Positions 49,608 through 57,058 of a DNA stretch of 64,000 nucleotides are shown here, one piece after another. Location of the stretch: contig NZ_CP095061.1 in assembly GCF_022921055.1 (NCBI RefSeq), positions 2,457,501-2,521,500 of the forward strand. The letters run 5' to 3'. The notes below the pieces were generated by a model that made no database searches, had not been told where the DNA came from, and worked only from the letters and a program-made list of their open reading frames with translations. Source of the stretch: Hymenobacter volaticus. Lineage in GTDB: Bacteria; Bacteroidota; Bacteroidia; Cytophagales; Hymenobacteraceae. Both the position numbers and the translations under genes were made by a program. Numbering within the stretch: position 1 is the first letter of the stretch; every line of letters starts with the position of its first letter.

Positions 49608-51128
49608 TCAGGCGTTCGTGTTTTTGAATAGCTTCACCTTGTCTTTGTGTTTGGTGCGCAGGTATTGCCTGATAATTTGCTGTACGTCTTTGTTGTCGTT
49701 ATAGCGCGTGATAACCGCCTTGAAATCAGCGAGGGTACGAGCTGTAAAACTCTCGTCTACGTAGGCAAAACCCAGATACCGGCCATTCTCCACCAACACC
49801 ACGGTCTTTTCCAACTCGGTTCGGCCTTTGCCTACTACCACAAATGAGCCGTGCTCGTACGTAAACGACTCAATGGCTTGCTCGACTCGTACGTTATATT
49901 CATCCGGCGGCTCTAGCCCAATGCAGGCGCCTTTGCAGCGGTGTACCTGATAGTCGAAGCACGAACCGGTGGTTTTGTATAGGTCGCATAGCTTCTGGCA
50001 CAGGTTGAACTTAGCTACTTTGTGAAACAGAAAGCCCTTGGCCTTGTACTGGTTGCCGAGCGCAATAAGCGGGTGCGATTCGGCGTGGTCATCGGCTCGG
50101 CCGTAGTAGAGGTGCTTATAGCCTTGCTCGTCGGTGCGCAGGAAGATGCCAGCCGGAAACACCGAACGGCGCTGCGCACGGTTGTAAAGCGGTTTCAGCC
50201 GCTTGATTTCGTGCGACTCATAAAGCAGCGCCACCAATTCCGAACCTGTTAGCTCCCAGGTGATGTCGGCAATAGAATTCTTGAATTCTATGCTCTTGCG
50301 CGACTTGTAGTCAATGGCAAAGTGCTGCTGAATGCGCTTATAGATGTTGATGCTTTTACCAACATAAATCACCTCCCCTTGCTCGTTGTGGAAGTAATAA
50401 ACGCCCGCCTCGTGCGGCAGCGTTGCTACTTTAGTCGGCGTGATATTCGGCGGCAGCAAGGCCGTGCGGATAGCATCCTGCACCGCTTTTATCTTGCGCG
50501 CCGAAGGCTGCTTGGTCGCTACGGTGGTGTCACTGGTGCCCGTAACCGGGCGTCGGCCACTCGGGGCGGTAGCATCTACGGCCGCTAGAGTGTCAGCGGC
50601 GGAAATACTTGGGTCGCGTATGGTTTCGTCTTGTTGGCTGATTTTCAGCAGTCGGTCGAAGAGGATGGCAGTAGCAGCGGCGTCGCCGGCGGCGCGGTGC
50701 CGGCCGTTGAGCGGAATGCCAATGTTCTGGCACAGCTTGCCTAAGCTATAGCTTGGCTGACCAGGCATGAGAGAACGGCTCAGGCGCACTGTGCACAACG
50801 TTTTGCGCGAATAGTTGTAGCCTAAGTCAGCAAATTCCTTTTTCAGAAAGCTATAATCGAAACGTACGTTGTGCGCCACAAATACGCAGCCCTCTGTCAT
50901 TTCCACCACTTTGCGTGCTACCTCATGAAACTTGGGTGCCTCGCGCACCATATCATCGGTGATGCCGGTGAGCTGGGTAATAAAAAAAGGAATTGACCGG
51001 CCAGGGTTCAGTAGGGTTTCGTACTGATCTACCACCTTTTCGCCATCATGAATGAAAATGGCTATTTCGGTGATGCGGTCCTGCGTAGGCTGGCCCCCTG
51101 TGGTTTCAAGGTCGATGATGGCGTACAA
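49608..51128 (-). CDS. DnaQ-type exonuclease fused to GIY-YIG (UvrC/Cho-like) nuclease
   Basis: A 506-residue two-nuclease protein. Residues 1-165 are a DEDDh exonuclease: IDLETTG (5-11), then HNVRFDYSFL and HRAAGDAAATAIL, which give the acidic and His residues. Residues 225-305 are a GIY-YIG domain with AGVYYFHNEQGEVIYVGKS and a Tyr/Arg/Glu set characteristic of UvrC and Cho. The C-terminal 180 residues include a Cys cluster (LCQKLCDLY, SCFDYQVHRCKGACIG) as in UvrC. The domain order matches known epsilon/UvrC fusion proteins in several bacteria; a role in DNA repair is likely. The start is a TTG at 51128: the conserved MYAIIDLETTG N-terminus has no room for an earlier start. Confidence 0.9.
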   Translation of the reverse strand: MYAIIDLETTGGQPTQDRITEIAIFIHDGEKVVDQYETLLNPGRSIPFFITQLTGITDDMVREAPKFHEVARKVVEMTEGCVFVAHNVRFDYSFLKKEFADLGYNYSRKTLCTVRLSRSLMPGQPSYSLGKLCQNIGIPLNGRHRAAGDAAATAILFDRLLKISQQDETIRDPSISAADTLAAVDATAPSGRRPVTGTSDTTVATKQPSARKIKAVQDAIRTALLPPNITPTKVATLPHEAGVYYFHNEQGEVIYVGKSINIYKRIQQHFAIDYKSRKSIEFKNSIADITWELTGSELVALLYESHEIKRLKPLYNRAQRRSVFPAGIFLRTDEQGYKHLYYGRADDHAESHPLIALGNQYKAKGFLFHKVAKFNLCQKLCDLYKTTGSCFDYQVHRCKGACIGLEPPDEYNVRVEQAIESFTYEHGSFVVVGKGRTELEKTVVLVENGRYLGFAYVDESFTARTLADFKAVITRYNDNKDVQQIIRQYLRTKHKDKVKLFKNTNA

Positions 51129-51319
51129 ATGCGGCGCGGTGTCGGGTAATGGAATAAGCTAAATTGGCAGTAGCATAACAAAGATAACCCTTCAGATGGT
51201 TGCATGGCCAAGGAAACACCTCCTTGCCGCAACAGCCTGAACCAGTTGCGAACAAGCAGATCTTGCTAAAGCATCAACAGAAAGTATCTTGGCGAGCGTA
51301 CTTGGTATAACTCGGATAA

Positions 51320-51356
51320 AGCAAAAAAGGCCCGCATCAAGCGAGCCTTTTTTCAA
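51320..51356 (-). terminator. Terminator after the four-helix-bundle gene
   Basis: AAAAAAGGC pairs with GCCTTTTTT, and the inner CGC/GCG also pair, downstream of the gene ending at 51375 on the minus strand. The minus strand has the T-run. Confidence 0.75.
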
Positions 51357-51374
51357 ATAAGCAATTGCAGTAGT

Positions 51375-51848
51375 CTAGCGGCTAACCGATTTCTGCTGCG
51401 TAATCCAGTTTTTGGCCGACAAGATTTCGCCATGCTGCTGCTGAATAACCGAGCGAGCTTCAGCGGGCAATTCTGCCGATTTCAATGCAGTTTCGTAAGC
51501 CTGTAGGGCCGTAGCATCGCCAGTTTCGCACTCGCCAAGAATAGCAGCGTCGTCCTGGCCCGTGATGGCCGATTTAATGTTGATCCATCCCCGGTGTACG
51601 GCGGCGGCGGCATCAGCTGCAAGGCCTTCGATGGTGTTGCCTTCTTCAGGATTGATGCCGTACTGCTGAGCATGTTGGGTTAGCTCGGAGGCAAATTGGG
51701 CGCGCTGCTGGCTGAACTTGCTCAAGTTAGCTTTCAGTTCGCCGCTGGAAGCGCCTTCGGCGGCTTCTTGGTAGCCTTTGGCAGCAGTTTTGTTGATTTC
51801 TACAAGGTCGTTGTAAGCGCGGGCGATATCGCCAGTAATAGCAGCCAT
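51375..51848 (-). CDS. PA2169 family four-helix-bundle protein (DUF2383)
   Basis: A 157-residue protein of the PA2169/DUF2383 family, ferritin-like four-helix bundles of unknown function. The pattern is ITGDIARAYNDLVEINKTAAKGYQEAAE, then QRAQFASELTQHAQQYG, AAAVHRGWINIKSAITGQDDAAILGECETGD and a last long helix ending in HGEILSAKNWI. His and Glu residues could hold metals. The ATG at 51848 is the first good start; a TTG two codons earlier is in frame. Related genes are often stress-induced. Confidence 0.88.
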   Translation of the reverse strand: MAAITGDIARAYNDLVEINKTAAKGYQEAAEGASSGELKANLSKFSQQRAQFASELTQHAQQYGINPEEGNTIEGLAADAAAAVHRGWINIKSAITGQDDAAILGECETGDATALQAYETALKSAELPAEARSVIQQQHGEILSAKNWITQQKSVSR

Positions 51849-52237
51849 GATCAAAGAGTTTAGTCTGTGGAAAAGAAGTAAAGCAAGCAGCTAAAGCCAC
51901 TCAACAGGTCTGTATACCCACCGAACACGCAGCAGGTTGCCAGCAGGCAAGTATAAAATTTAGTGTTACGGCTAAGCTTACAACGTCGATATAAGTGGAC
52001 CTGTCAGAAGAGGGGTGGTTGCTGGTCCGCACGATTAGCTCTACTTTTGAAGCCGATCTTTATCCCACTCAGCGCTCTGCGGGAGGTGCTAGTAGGTTTG
52101 CTATTTTTATTGCCTATGAAGGTTTCTCAAGTTCCGCTCCCCGTTCTGCCTTTGCTGGAGACGTTGCAAACTAGAGAAGTTCGTCCAGCCTATGTCGCCG
52201 CTGTGCGGAACGTAGCCGCATTGTTGCTCGTCGCGAT
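51849..52237. other. 389-bp spacer with a short frame overlapping the next gene
   Basis: Contains the minus-strand promoter of the four-helix gene and the plus-strand upstream region of the acetyltransferase gene. A plus-strand frame ends in ATATGA at 52236-52241, so its stop overlaps the ATG at 52238 (ATGA). Read from the ATG at 52116 it gives about 41 residues ending in a hydrophobic stretch; read from 51963 it gives 92. I cannot tell whether it is translated. Confidence 0.35.
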
Positions 52238-53236
52238 ATGAGAAGCCTTATGCTGCTTCCGCACACTATTCGGGTTGAAGCGTACACGCCGTCCCATGCC
52301 GCCGCCTGGGACGCATTGGTTGCTACTTCTGCCAATGGCCCCTTCCTGTTTGCTCGCCCGTTTATGGACTATCACCAAGACCGGTTCATCGACCAGTCTT
52401 GGCTAATCTGGCAAGGCACTAAGCTACGCGCCATCTTTGTTGCCGCCGTCGCCCGTGATACTACAACGCCTACCACGCTGGTTGCTCACCCCGGGCTTAC
52501 CTATGGAGGCCTTGTGACGGTTGCTGGCGTGAAATACGCTGAGTTGGTGATTATGCTGGATTTATTGCGCTCGGCCTGGTGCACAGCGGGTTTTCAACAG
52601 TTGCTGGTTAGGCCCGTGCCTCGGGTATTCTGCCGGTTGCACTCCGAAAGCTTTCCTTTTTGGCTGCATCAGCAGGGAGCCGTGCTGAGCAACCGAGAAC
52701 TTATTTCAGTGGTGGATTTGTCGCAGCCTGTACGCATCGGGACGTGGCGGCGTGGCAACTTGCGCAAAGCCCGTCGGCACGGCGTGGTGGTGCAGCAAGC
52801 TAGCGTGCAGGAATACGCCGCGTTTTGGCAATTACTCACCGCCAATCTGCTGGCAACCTACAATTGCCAGCCCGTGCACACCCTCGCCGAAATTAGCGGT
52901 TTGCGTGACCAAAACCCCGGTCATCTGGAATTGTGGGTGGCGTACGTAGGGGAGGAGATGGTAGCGGGCGTGCTGGTGTTTCAGGATATTCGACAGGGCT
53001 TTGCGCACACCCAATACATTGCGGGCAGCCCTCGCGGTAAACAAGTGGGAGCCGTCGATGCGGTGCTCACGCATCTTATCCAAGAGAAACCAGCTAGCTT
53101 CAAGCGCCTTTCGTTTGGTACTTCCACCAAGCAGGGAACAGGAACTGTAAACGCTGGCCTCTTAAATCAAAAAGAAGGCTTTGGCGCCACTACAGAGGTA
53201 CTTGACACCTACTTGCTTGACTTGGGGAACAGTTGA
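52238..53236 (+). CDS. FemAB/GNAT-like acyltransferase
   Basis: A 332-residue protein with the tandem GNAT-like fold of the FemAB/BioF2-like group. Recognisable pieces are FLFARPFMDYHQDRF near the N-terminus, LRAIFVAAV, HPGLTYGGLV, RGNLRKARRHGVVV, the GHLELWVAYVGEEMVAGVLVFQD strand pair and LSFGTSTKQGTGTVNAGLLNQKEGFGA near the end. The family transfers aminoacyl or acyl groups, often in cell-surface glycan synthesis. Substrate and acceptor are unknown. The ATG at 52238 overlaps the stop of a preceding short frame. It is followed by a strong terminator. Confidence 0.83.
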   Translation: MRSLMLLPHTIRVEAYTPSHAAAWDALVATSANGPFLFARPFMDYHQDRFIDQSWLIWQGTKLRAIFVAAVARDTTTPTTLVAHPGLTYGGLVTVAGVKYAELVIMLDLLRSAWCTAGFQQLLVRPVPRVFCRLHSESFPFWLHQQGAVLSNRELISVVDLSQPVRIGTWRRGNLRKARRHGVVVQQASVQEYAAFWQLLTANLLATYNCQPVHTLAEISGLRDQNPGHLELWVAYVGEEMVAGVLVFQDIRQGFAHTQYIAGSPRGKQVGAVDAVLTHLIQEKPASFKRLSFGTSTKQGTGTVNAGLLNQKEGFGATTEVLDTYLLDLGNS

Positions 53237-53267
53237 ACAGTGAAATAGCCCGCTCTATATCTAGAGT

Positions 53268-53323
53268 CGAAAACAATGAAGCCCTTGCTGTCAGGATAGG
53301 CAGCAAGGGCTTCGTTGTTTTCG
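53268..53323. terminator. Bidirectional terminator between convergent genes
   Basis: A 23-bp stem (CGAAAACAATGAAGCCCTTG against its complement, one G-U pair) with a 10-base loop. It serves genes ending at 53236 (plus) and 53364 (minus). Confidence 0.93.
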
Positions 53324-53363
53324 GCTTAATCAGTACAGCAGGTAATCCGGCTATTGCACCGCT

Positions 53364-54548
53364 TTAGGAAGGTGCTCCTCGGAGTTTAGCCCACATTCGG
53401 CCAATGAAATTAGGCGTTTGGTTGGCTGGTTTCGTGGAGTCTTCGCCTTCGGCTGTGTCCCCAAGCAAGAAGCCCCAAGGCTCCGTGGTTTTATTGGAAT
53501 CGAGTACGACTTTGATAACGGCCATCAGCGGAATGCTGAGAATCATGCCGGGCGTGCCCCACAGCGCGTTGCCCAAAATCAAAGCCAAGATGGCGGCCAG
53601 GGGGTTAATACTTACTTGGGAGCCCGTAATCATGGGGGTAATAAAGTTGCCTTCCAAGAACTGCACCGCCACAAAAACGCCTACCACGCCCGCCGCTTTC
53701 AGGGGCGAGCCAGTTTCCACCAGCGTAATGATAGCCGGCAGCGTGGCCCCGATCATGATGCCGATATAGGGAATGATGGCCAGCACCGAAGCAAAAATGG
53801 CAAAGAAGATGGCAAATTTCACTCCCAGAGCCAACAGCCCAATAGCATTGAGAATAGCTACAATGGCGATAACCTTCAGCAGGCCAGAAATGTAAGCCTG
53901 CACTACCGTTTGGATGCTGTCGACGGTATGCAGCACCGAAGTGCGCTTGTCGGGGGTCACAAAGCGGAACATGAATTGCCGTAGGTGGTCCCGATAAAGC
54001 AGCAAGCAGAAAATATAGATGAATACCTGCGCCAGATTACCTAACACCGCGGAGGTGGTATTCAGGGTAGTGCCCAAGTAAGAGCCGCCCGATTTCTTGA
54101 GCGCTTTAATTGAGGTGTCTTTTACTTCCTCTAGGCTCATGGGCTGGTAACCGAATTTCATGTGCGCCCATTGCTGTGCGTTGTTGAAAAACTCCATCAG
54201 CTTCACCTGCAGTTTGGGTATTTCATCCTTGAACTGCGTGAGCTGAGAGCCAAAACCGAGAACAACGCCCGCAAAAATCAATACTAGAAACAGCAAGCAC
54301 AGAATAATGGCCCAAACCCGCCCGACGCGGTGGTCTTCCAGCCAGCGGCATAGCGGCAGCAGCAGCAACGCAAACAAGGCCGAAAAAACTAGTGGCAGCA
54401 GAATATCGTCGAGGACGCGCAATGCGTAAATCAGCAAAACACTCCCCAGCATGAAAAAGGCGAACTGTATGATGGGGGACTGCTTTACAGGAGCACTCAC
54501 CTTTTGACTAGGTGGTGGTAAATGATGTTGAGTTGAGGGTGGTTGCAT
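53364..54548 (-). CDS. AI-2E family transporter
   Basis: A 394-residue integral membrane protein of the AI-2E transporter (PerM/YhhQ-type) superfamily. About eight membrane segments are visible: two near residues 30-65 and 75-105, then a soluble section (LMEFFNNAQQWAHMKFGY), and five or six between 165 and 345 including LALGVKFAIFFAIFASVLAIIPYIG and GNFITPMITGSQVSINPLA, the best-conserved motif. Only some members export autoinducer-2; others act in Na+/H+ exchange or unknown transport. The ATG at 54548 gives a Pro/Gln-rich cytoplasmic start. It is divergent from parE. Confidence 0.92.
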   Translation of the reverse strand: MQPPSTQHHLPPPSQKVSAPVKQSPIIQFAFFMLGSVLLIYALRVLDDILLPLVFSALFALLLLPLCRWLEDHRVGRVWAIILCLLFLVLIFAGVVLGFGSQLTQFKDEIPKLQVKLMEFFNNAQQWAHMKFGYQPMSLEEVKDTSIKALKKSGGSYLGTTLNTTSAVLGNLAQVFIYIFCLLLYRDHLRQFMFRFVTPDKRTSVLHTVDSIQTVVQAYISGLLKVIAIVAILNAIGLLALGVKFAIFFAIFASVLAIIPYIGIMIGATLPAIITLVETGSPLKAAGVVGVFVAVQFLEGNFITPMITGSQVSINPLAAILALILGNALWGTPGMILSIPLMAVIKVVLDSNKTTEPWGFLLGDTAEGEDSTKPANQTPNFIGRMWAKLRGAPS

Positions 54549-54741
54549 GTGCTAAAATTATTGGTAAGCGTCGGAGTTACGAAAATGCCTTTGCAGCTTT
54601 ATTCTCTAAATTATTGGGGAACAAAGGCGCGTTAAGCGTGGTTGTGAACTACTATTTTGCTAACTTAGCTAGCGAAATTAAAGCGCAGAAACGGGTATTT
54701 TCTGCGTTATTTTACCTCGAATTCGATTACTGGTTATCCCG

Positions 54742-56667
54742 ATGGCTGAACAAGAAGTACTCACTGCCCCCGTTGCCGTGCCCGACCACGGTTATACCGA
54801 AGACAGCATCCGGTCGCTGGACTGGCGCGAACACATCCGGCTACGGCCCGGCATGTACATTGGTAAGCTCGGCGATGGGTCTGCTTACGACGATGGCATT
54901 TATGTGTTGGTAAAAGAAGTTATCGACAACTCGATTGACGAGCACGTAATGGGCCACGGCCGCACCATCGACATCAAAATATCCGACCAGCGGGTACAGG
55001 TCCGCGACTACGGACGCGGCATTCCGTTGGGCAAGGTGGTCGATGTAGTAAGCAAGATTAACACGGGTGGCAAATACGACAGCAAAGTCTTTCAGAAGTC
55101 CGTTGGATTAAACGGGGTCGGCACCAAGGCGGTTAATGCGCTTAGCAATTACTTTTTGGTGCAGTCGGTGCGCGAGGGGTTGATGAAGTCGGCGGAGTTT
55201 TCTCAAGGCAACCTTGTGCAAGACCCAAAGCCGGTGAAAACCAGCCAGCGCAACGGTACGCTCATCACCTTCCAGCCCGACGATACGATTTTCCGCAACT
55301 ACCGTTTTATTCCGGAGTACCTCGAAAATCAGATTTGGAACTACGTCTACCTCAACGCCGGGCTGACCATCAACTTCAACGGGCAGAAATACTACTCCGA
55401 AAGAGGGCTGTATGACTTACTTTCTCGCAAGATTGACGAGGAAAGCCGCCGCTACGGCATTGTCCATCTGAAAGCAGAGGACATCGAGCTGGCACTAACC
55501 CACGGCAACGACTACGGCGAAGAATATTACTCGTTCGTAAACGGCCAGTATACCACCCAAGGTGGTACGCACTTGGCGGCCTTCCGTGAGGCAGTGGTGA
55601 AAACTCTGCGCGAGTTCTATAAGAAAGAGTACGATGCTGCCGACATCCGAGGCTCTATTGTGGCCGCTATTTCAGTGCGAGTGCAAGAGCCAGTGTTTGA
55701 GAGCCAAACTAAAACCAAACTTGGTTCGATGAACATGGGTCCTGATGGCCCAACGGTGCGTGGCTTTATCTTGGACTTCGTAAAGGAGCACCTCGATAAC
55801 TACCTGCACAAGAATCCTCTTACCGCGGAAGCCCTTCGCAAGCGCATCGAGCAGAACGAGCGGGAGCGGAAGGACATGGCCGGCGTAAAAAAGCTAGCCA
55901 ACCAACGCGCCAAGAAAGCCAACCTGCACAACCGCAAGCTCCGCGACTGCCGCTTCCACCTCGGCGAAGGCAAGCAGGAGCAAGAAGCTTTAACCACGCT
56001 CTTCATTACGGAGGGTGACTCGGCTTCGGGTTCCATCACCAAGAGCCGCAACGTAGAGACGGAAGCGGTGTTTAGCTTGCGCGGTAAGCCCCTAAACTGC
56101 TTTGGGCTAAAGAAGAAGATCGTCTACGAAAACGAGGAACTGAACTTGCTTCAGCATGCTCTCAACATCGAGGAAGGCATCGAGGGCCTACGCTACAACC
56201 GCGTAGTAGTAGCCACCGACGCCGACGTAGATGGCATGCACATCCGCTTGCTGCTTCTCACGTTCTTCCTGCAGTTCTTCCCCGACTTGGTGCGCAATGG
56301 CCACGTATTCATCCTGGAAACACCGCTCTTCCGCGTCCGCAACAAGAAAACCACCATCTACTGCTACAACGAGCAGGAGAAGCAAAACGCCATGCGCCAG
56401 TTGGGTCGCAACCCCGAGGTGACGCGCTTCAAAGGCTTAGGCGAGATTTCGCCCGAGGAGTTTGGCAAGTTCATTGGCGACAACATCAAGCTTGAACCGG
56501 TGATTTTGCAATCAGACCGTAGCATCCAGCAGGTGCTCAACTACTATATGGGCAAGAATACGCCTGCCCGTCAGGAATTTATCATCGAAAACCTGCGCTT
56601 GGAAAAGGATTTGGTGACTTCTGATGTGCTGCCTGTAGCCGAAGTAGCAGAAGAAGATTTGGCTTAA
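54742..56667 (+). CDS. parE: DNA topoisomerase IV subunit B
   Basis: The ATPase and TOPRIM subunit of a type IIA topoisomerase, which decatenates daughter chromosomes. The 641 residues include the GHKL ATPase motif EVIDNSIDE (59-67), RDYGRGIP (88-95), [11 protein letters not shown], the transducer domain, and the TOPRIM motifs TEGDSASG and DADVDGMHI. The start, [21 protein letters not shown], is typical. I call it ParE rather than GyrB because it lies next to the matching A subunit and lacks a GyrB-like insertion, as is usual for Bacteroidota ParE; the distinction is not absolute. The A subunit follows after a 391-base gap with a hairpin terminator. Confidence 0.9.
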   Translation: MAEQEVLTAPVAVPDHGYTEDSIRSLDWREHIRLRPGMYIGKLGDGSAYDDGIYVLVKEVIDNSIDEHVMGHGRTIDIKISDQRVQVRDYGRGIPLGKVVDVVSKINTGGKYDSKVFQKSVGLNGVGTKAVNALSNYFLVQSVREGLMKSAEFSQGNLVQDPKPVKTSQRNGTLITFQPDDTIFRNYRFIPEYLENQIWNYVYLNAGLTINFNGQKYYSERGLYDLLSRKIDEESRRYGIVHLKAEDIELALTHGNDYGEEYYSFVNGQYTTQGGTHLAAFREAVVKTLREFYKKEYDAADIRGSIVAAISVRVQEPVFESQTKTKLGSMNMGPDGPTVRGFILDFVKEHLDNYLHKNPLTAEALRKRIEQNERERKDMAGVKKLANQRAKKANLHNRKLRDCRFHLGEGKQEQEALTTLFITEGDSASGSITKSRNVETEAVFSLRGKPLNCFGLKKKIVYENEELNLLQHALNIEEGIEGLRYNRVVVATDADVDGMHIRLLLLTFFLQFFPDLVRNGHVFILETPLFRVRNKKTTIYCYNEQEKQNAMRQLGRNPEVTRFKGLGEISPEEFGKFIGDNIKLEPVILQSDRSIQQVLNYYMGKNTPARQEFIIENLRLEKDLVTSDVLPVAEVAEEDLA

Positions 56668-56706
56668 CGATAGTTAGCAGCAACCATAGGTGTTGCCTAC
56701 ACTTAG

Positions 56707-56758
56707 CCGCCCCGGCAGAACGATTTTACCCTCTGGTAAGGTTGTTTTGCCGGGGCGG
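56707..56758 (+). terminator. Terminator after parE
   Basis: An 11-bp GC-rich stem (CCGCCCCGGCA with TGCCGGGGCGG) plus an inner weak stem. No clear T-run. It separates parE from the AT-rich parC promoter region. Confidence 0.65.
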
Positions 56759-57058
56759 TCTAGTGACGGAGGTTTCTGTAGTGCAGGTGCCACTGTATTT
56801 ACCACCTAACCCGGCTTGTGCTAACGAGAGAAAGCTCGAGAGCAGACGGAACTATATTAGCAAATCTAATTGCTAACTATATTGGTAAAATTTTTATGAG
56901 TCTTACTCTGTTATTATTTCAATTAGGCTTAAAAAGACTGAATTGCTCAGCCATTACAGTTTGTAATAACTAAAAAAATTAGGAACTTTGAGGAAGGCGC
57001 TGTCGCTTATGCATAGTGGCATTCTGCCTAACTAGCGGTACTTTTGACGATTCTTCGT
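56759..57058. other. AT-rich promoter region upstream of parC
   Basis: The stretch 56860-56990 is strongly AT-rich and gene-free. GAACTTTG at about 56983-56990 is one base off a -7 box. parC appears to have its own promoter instead of being co-transcribed with parE. Confidence 0.45.
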
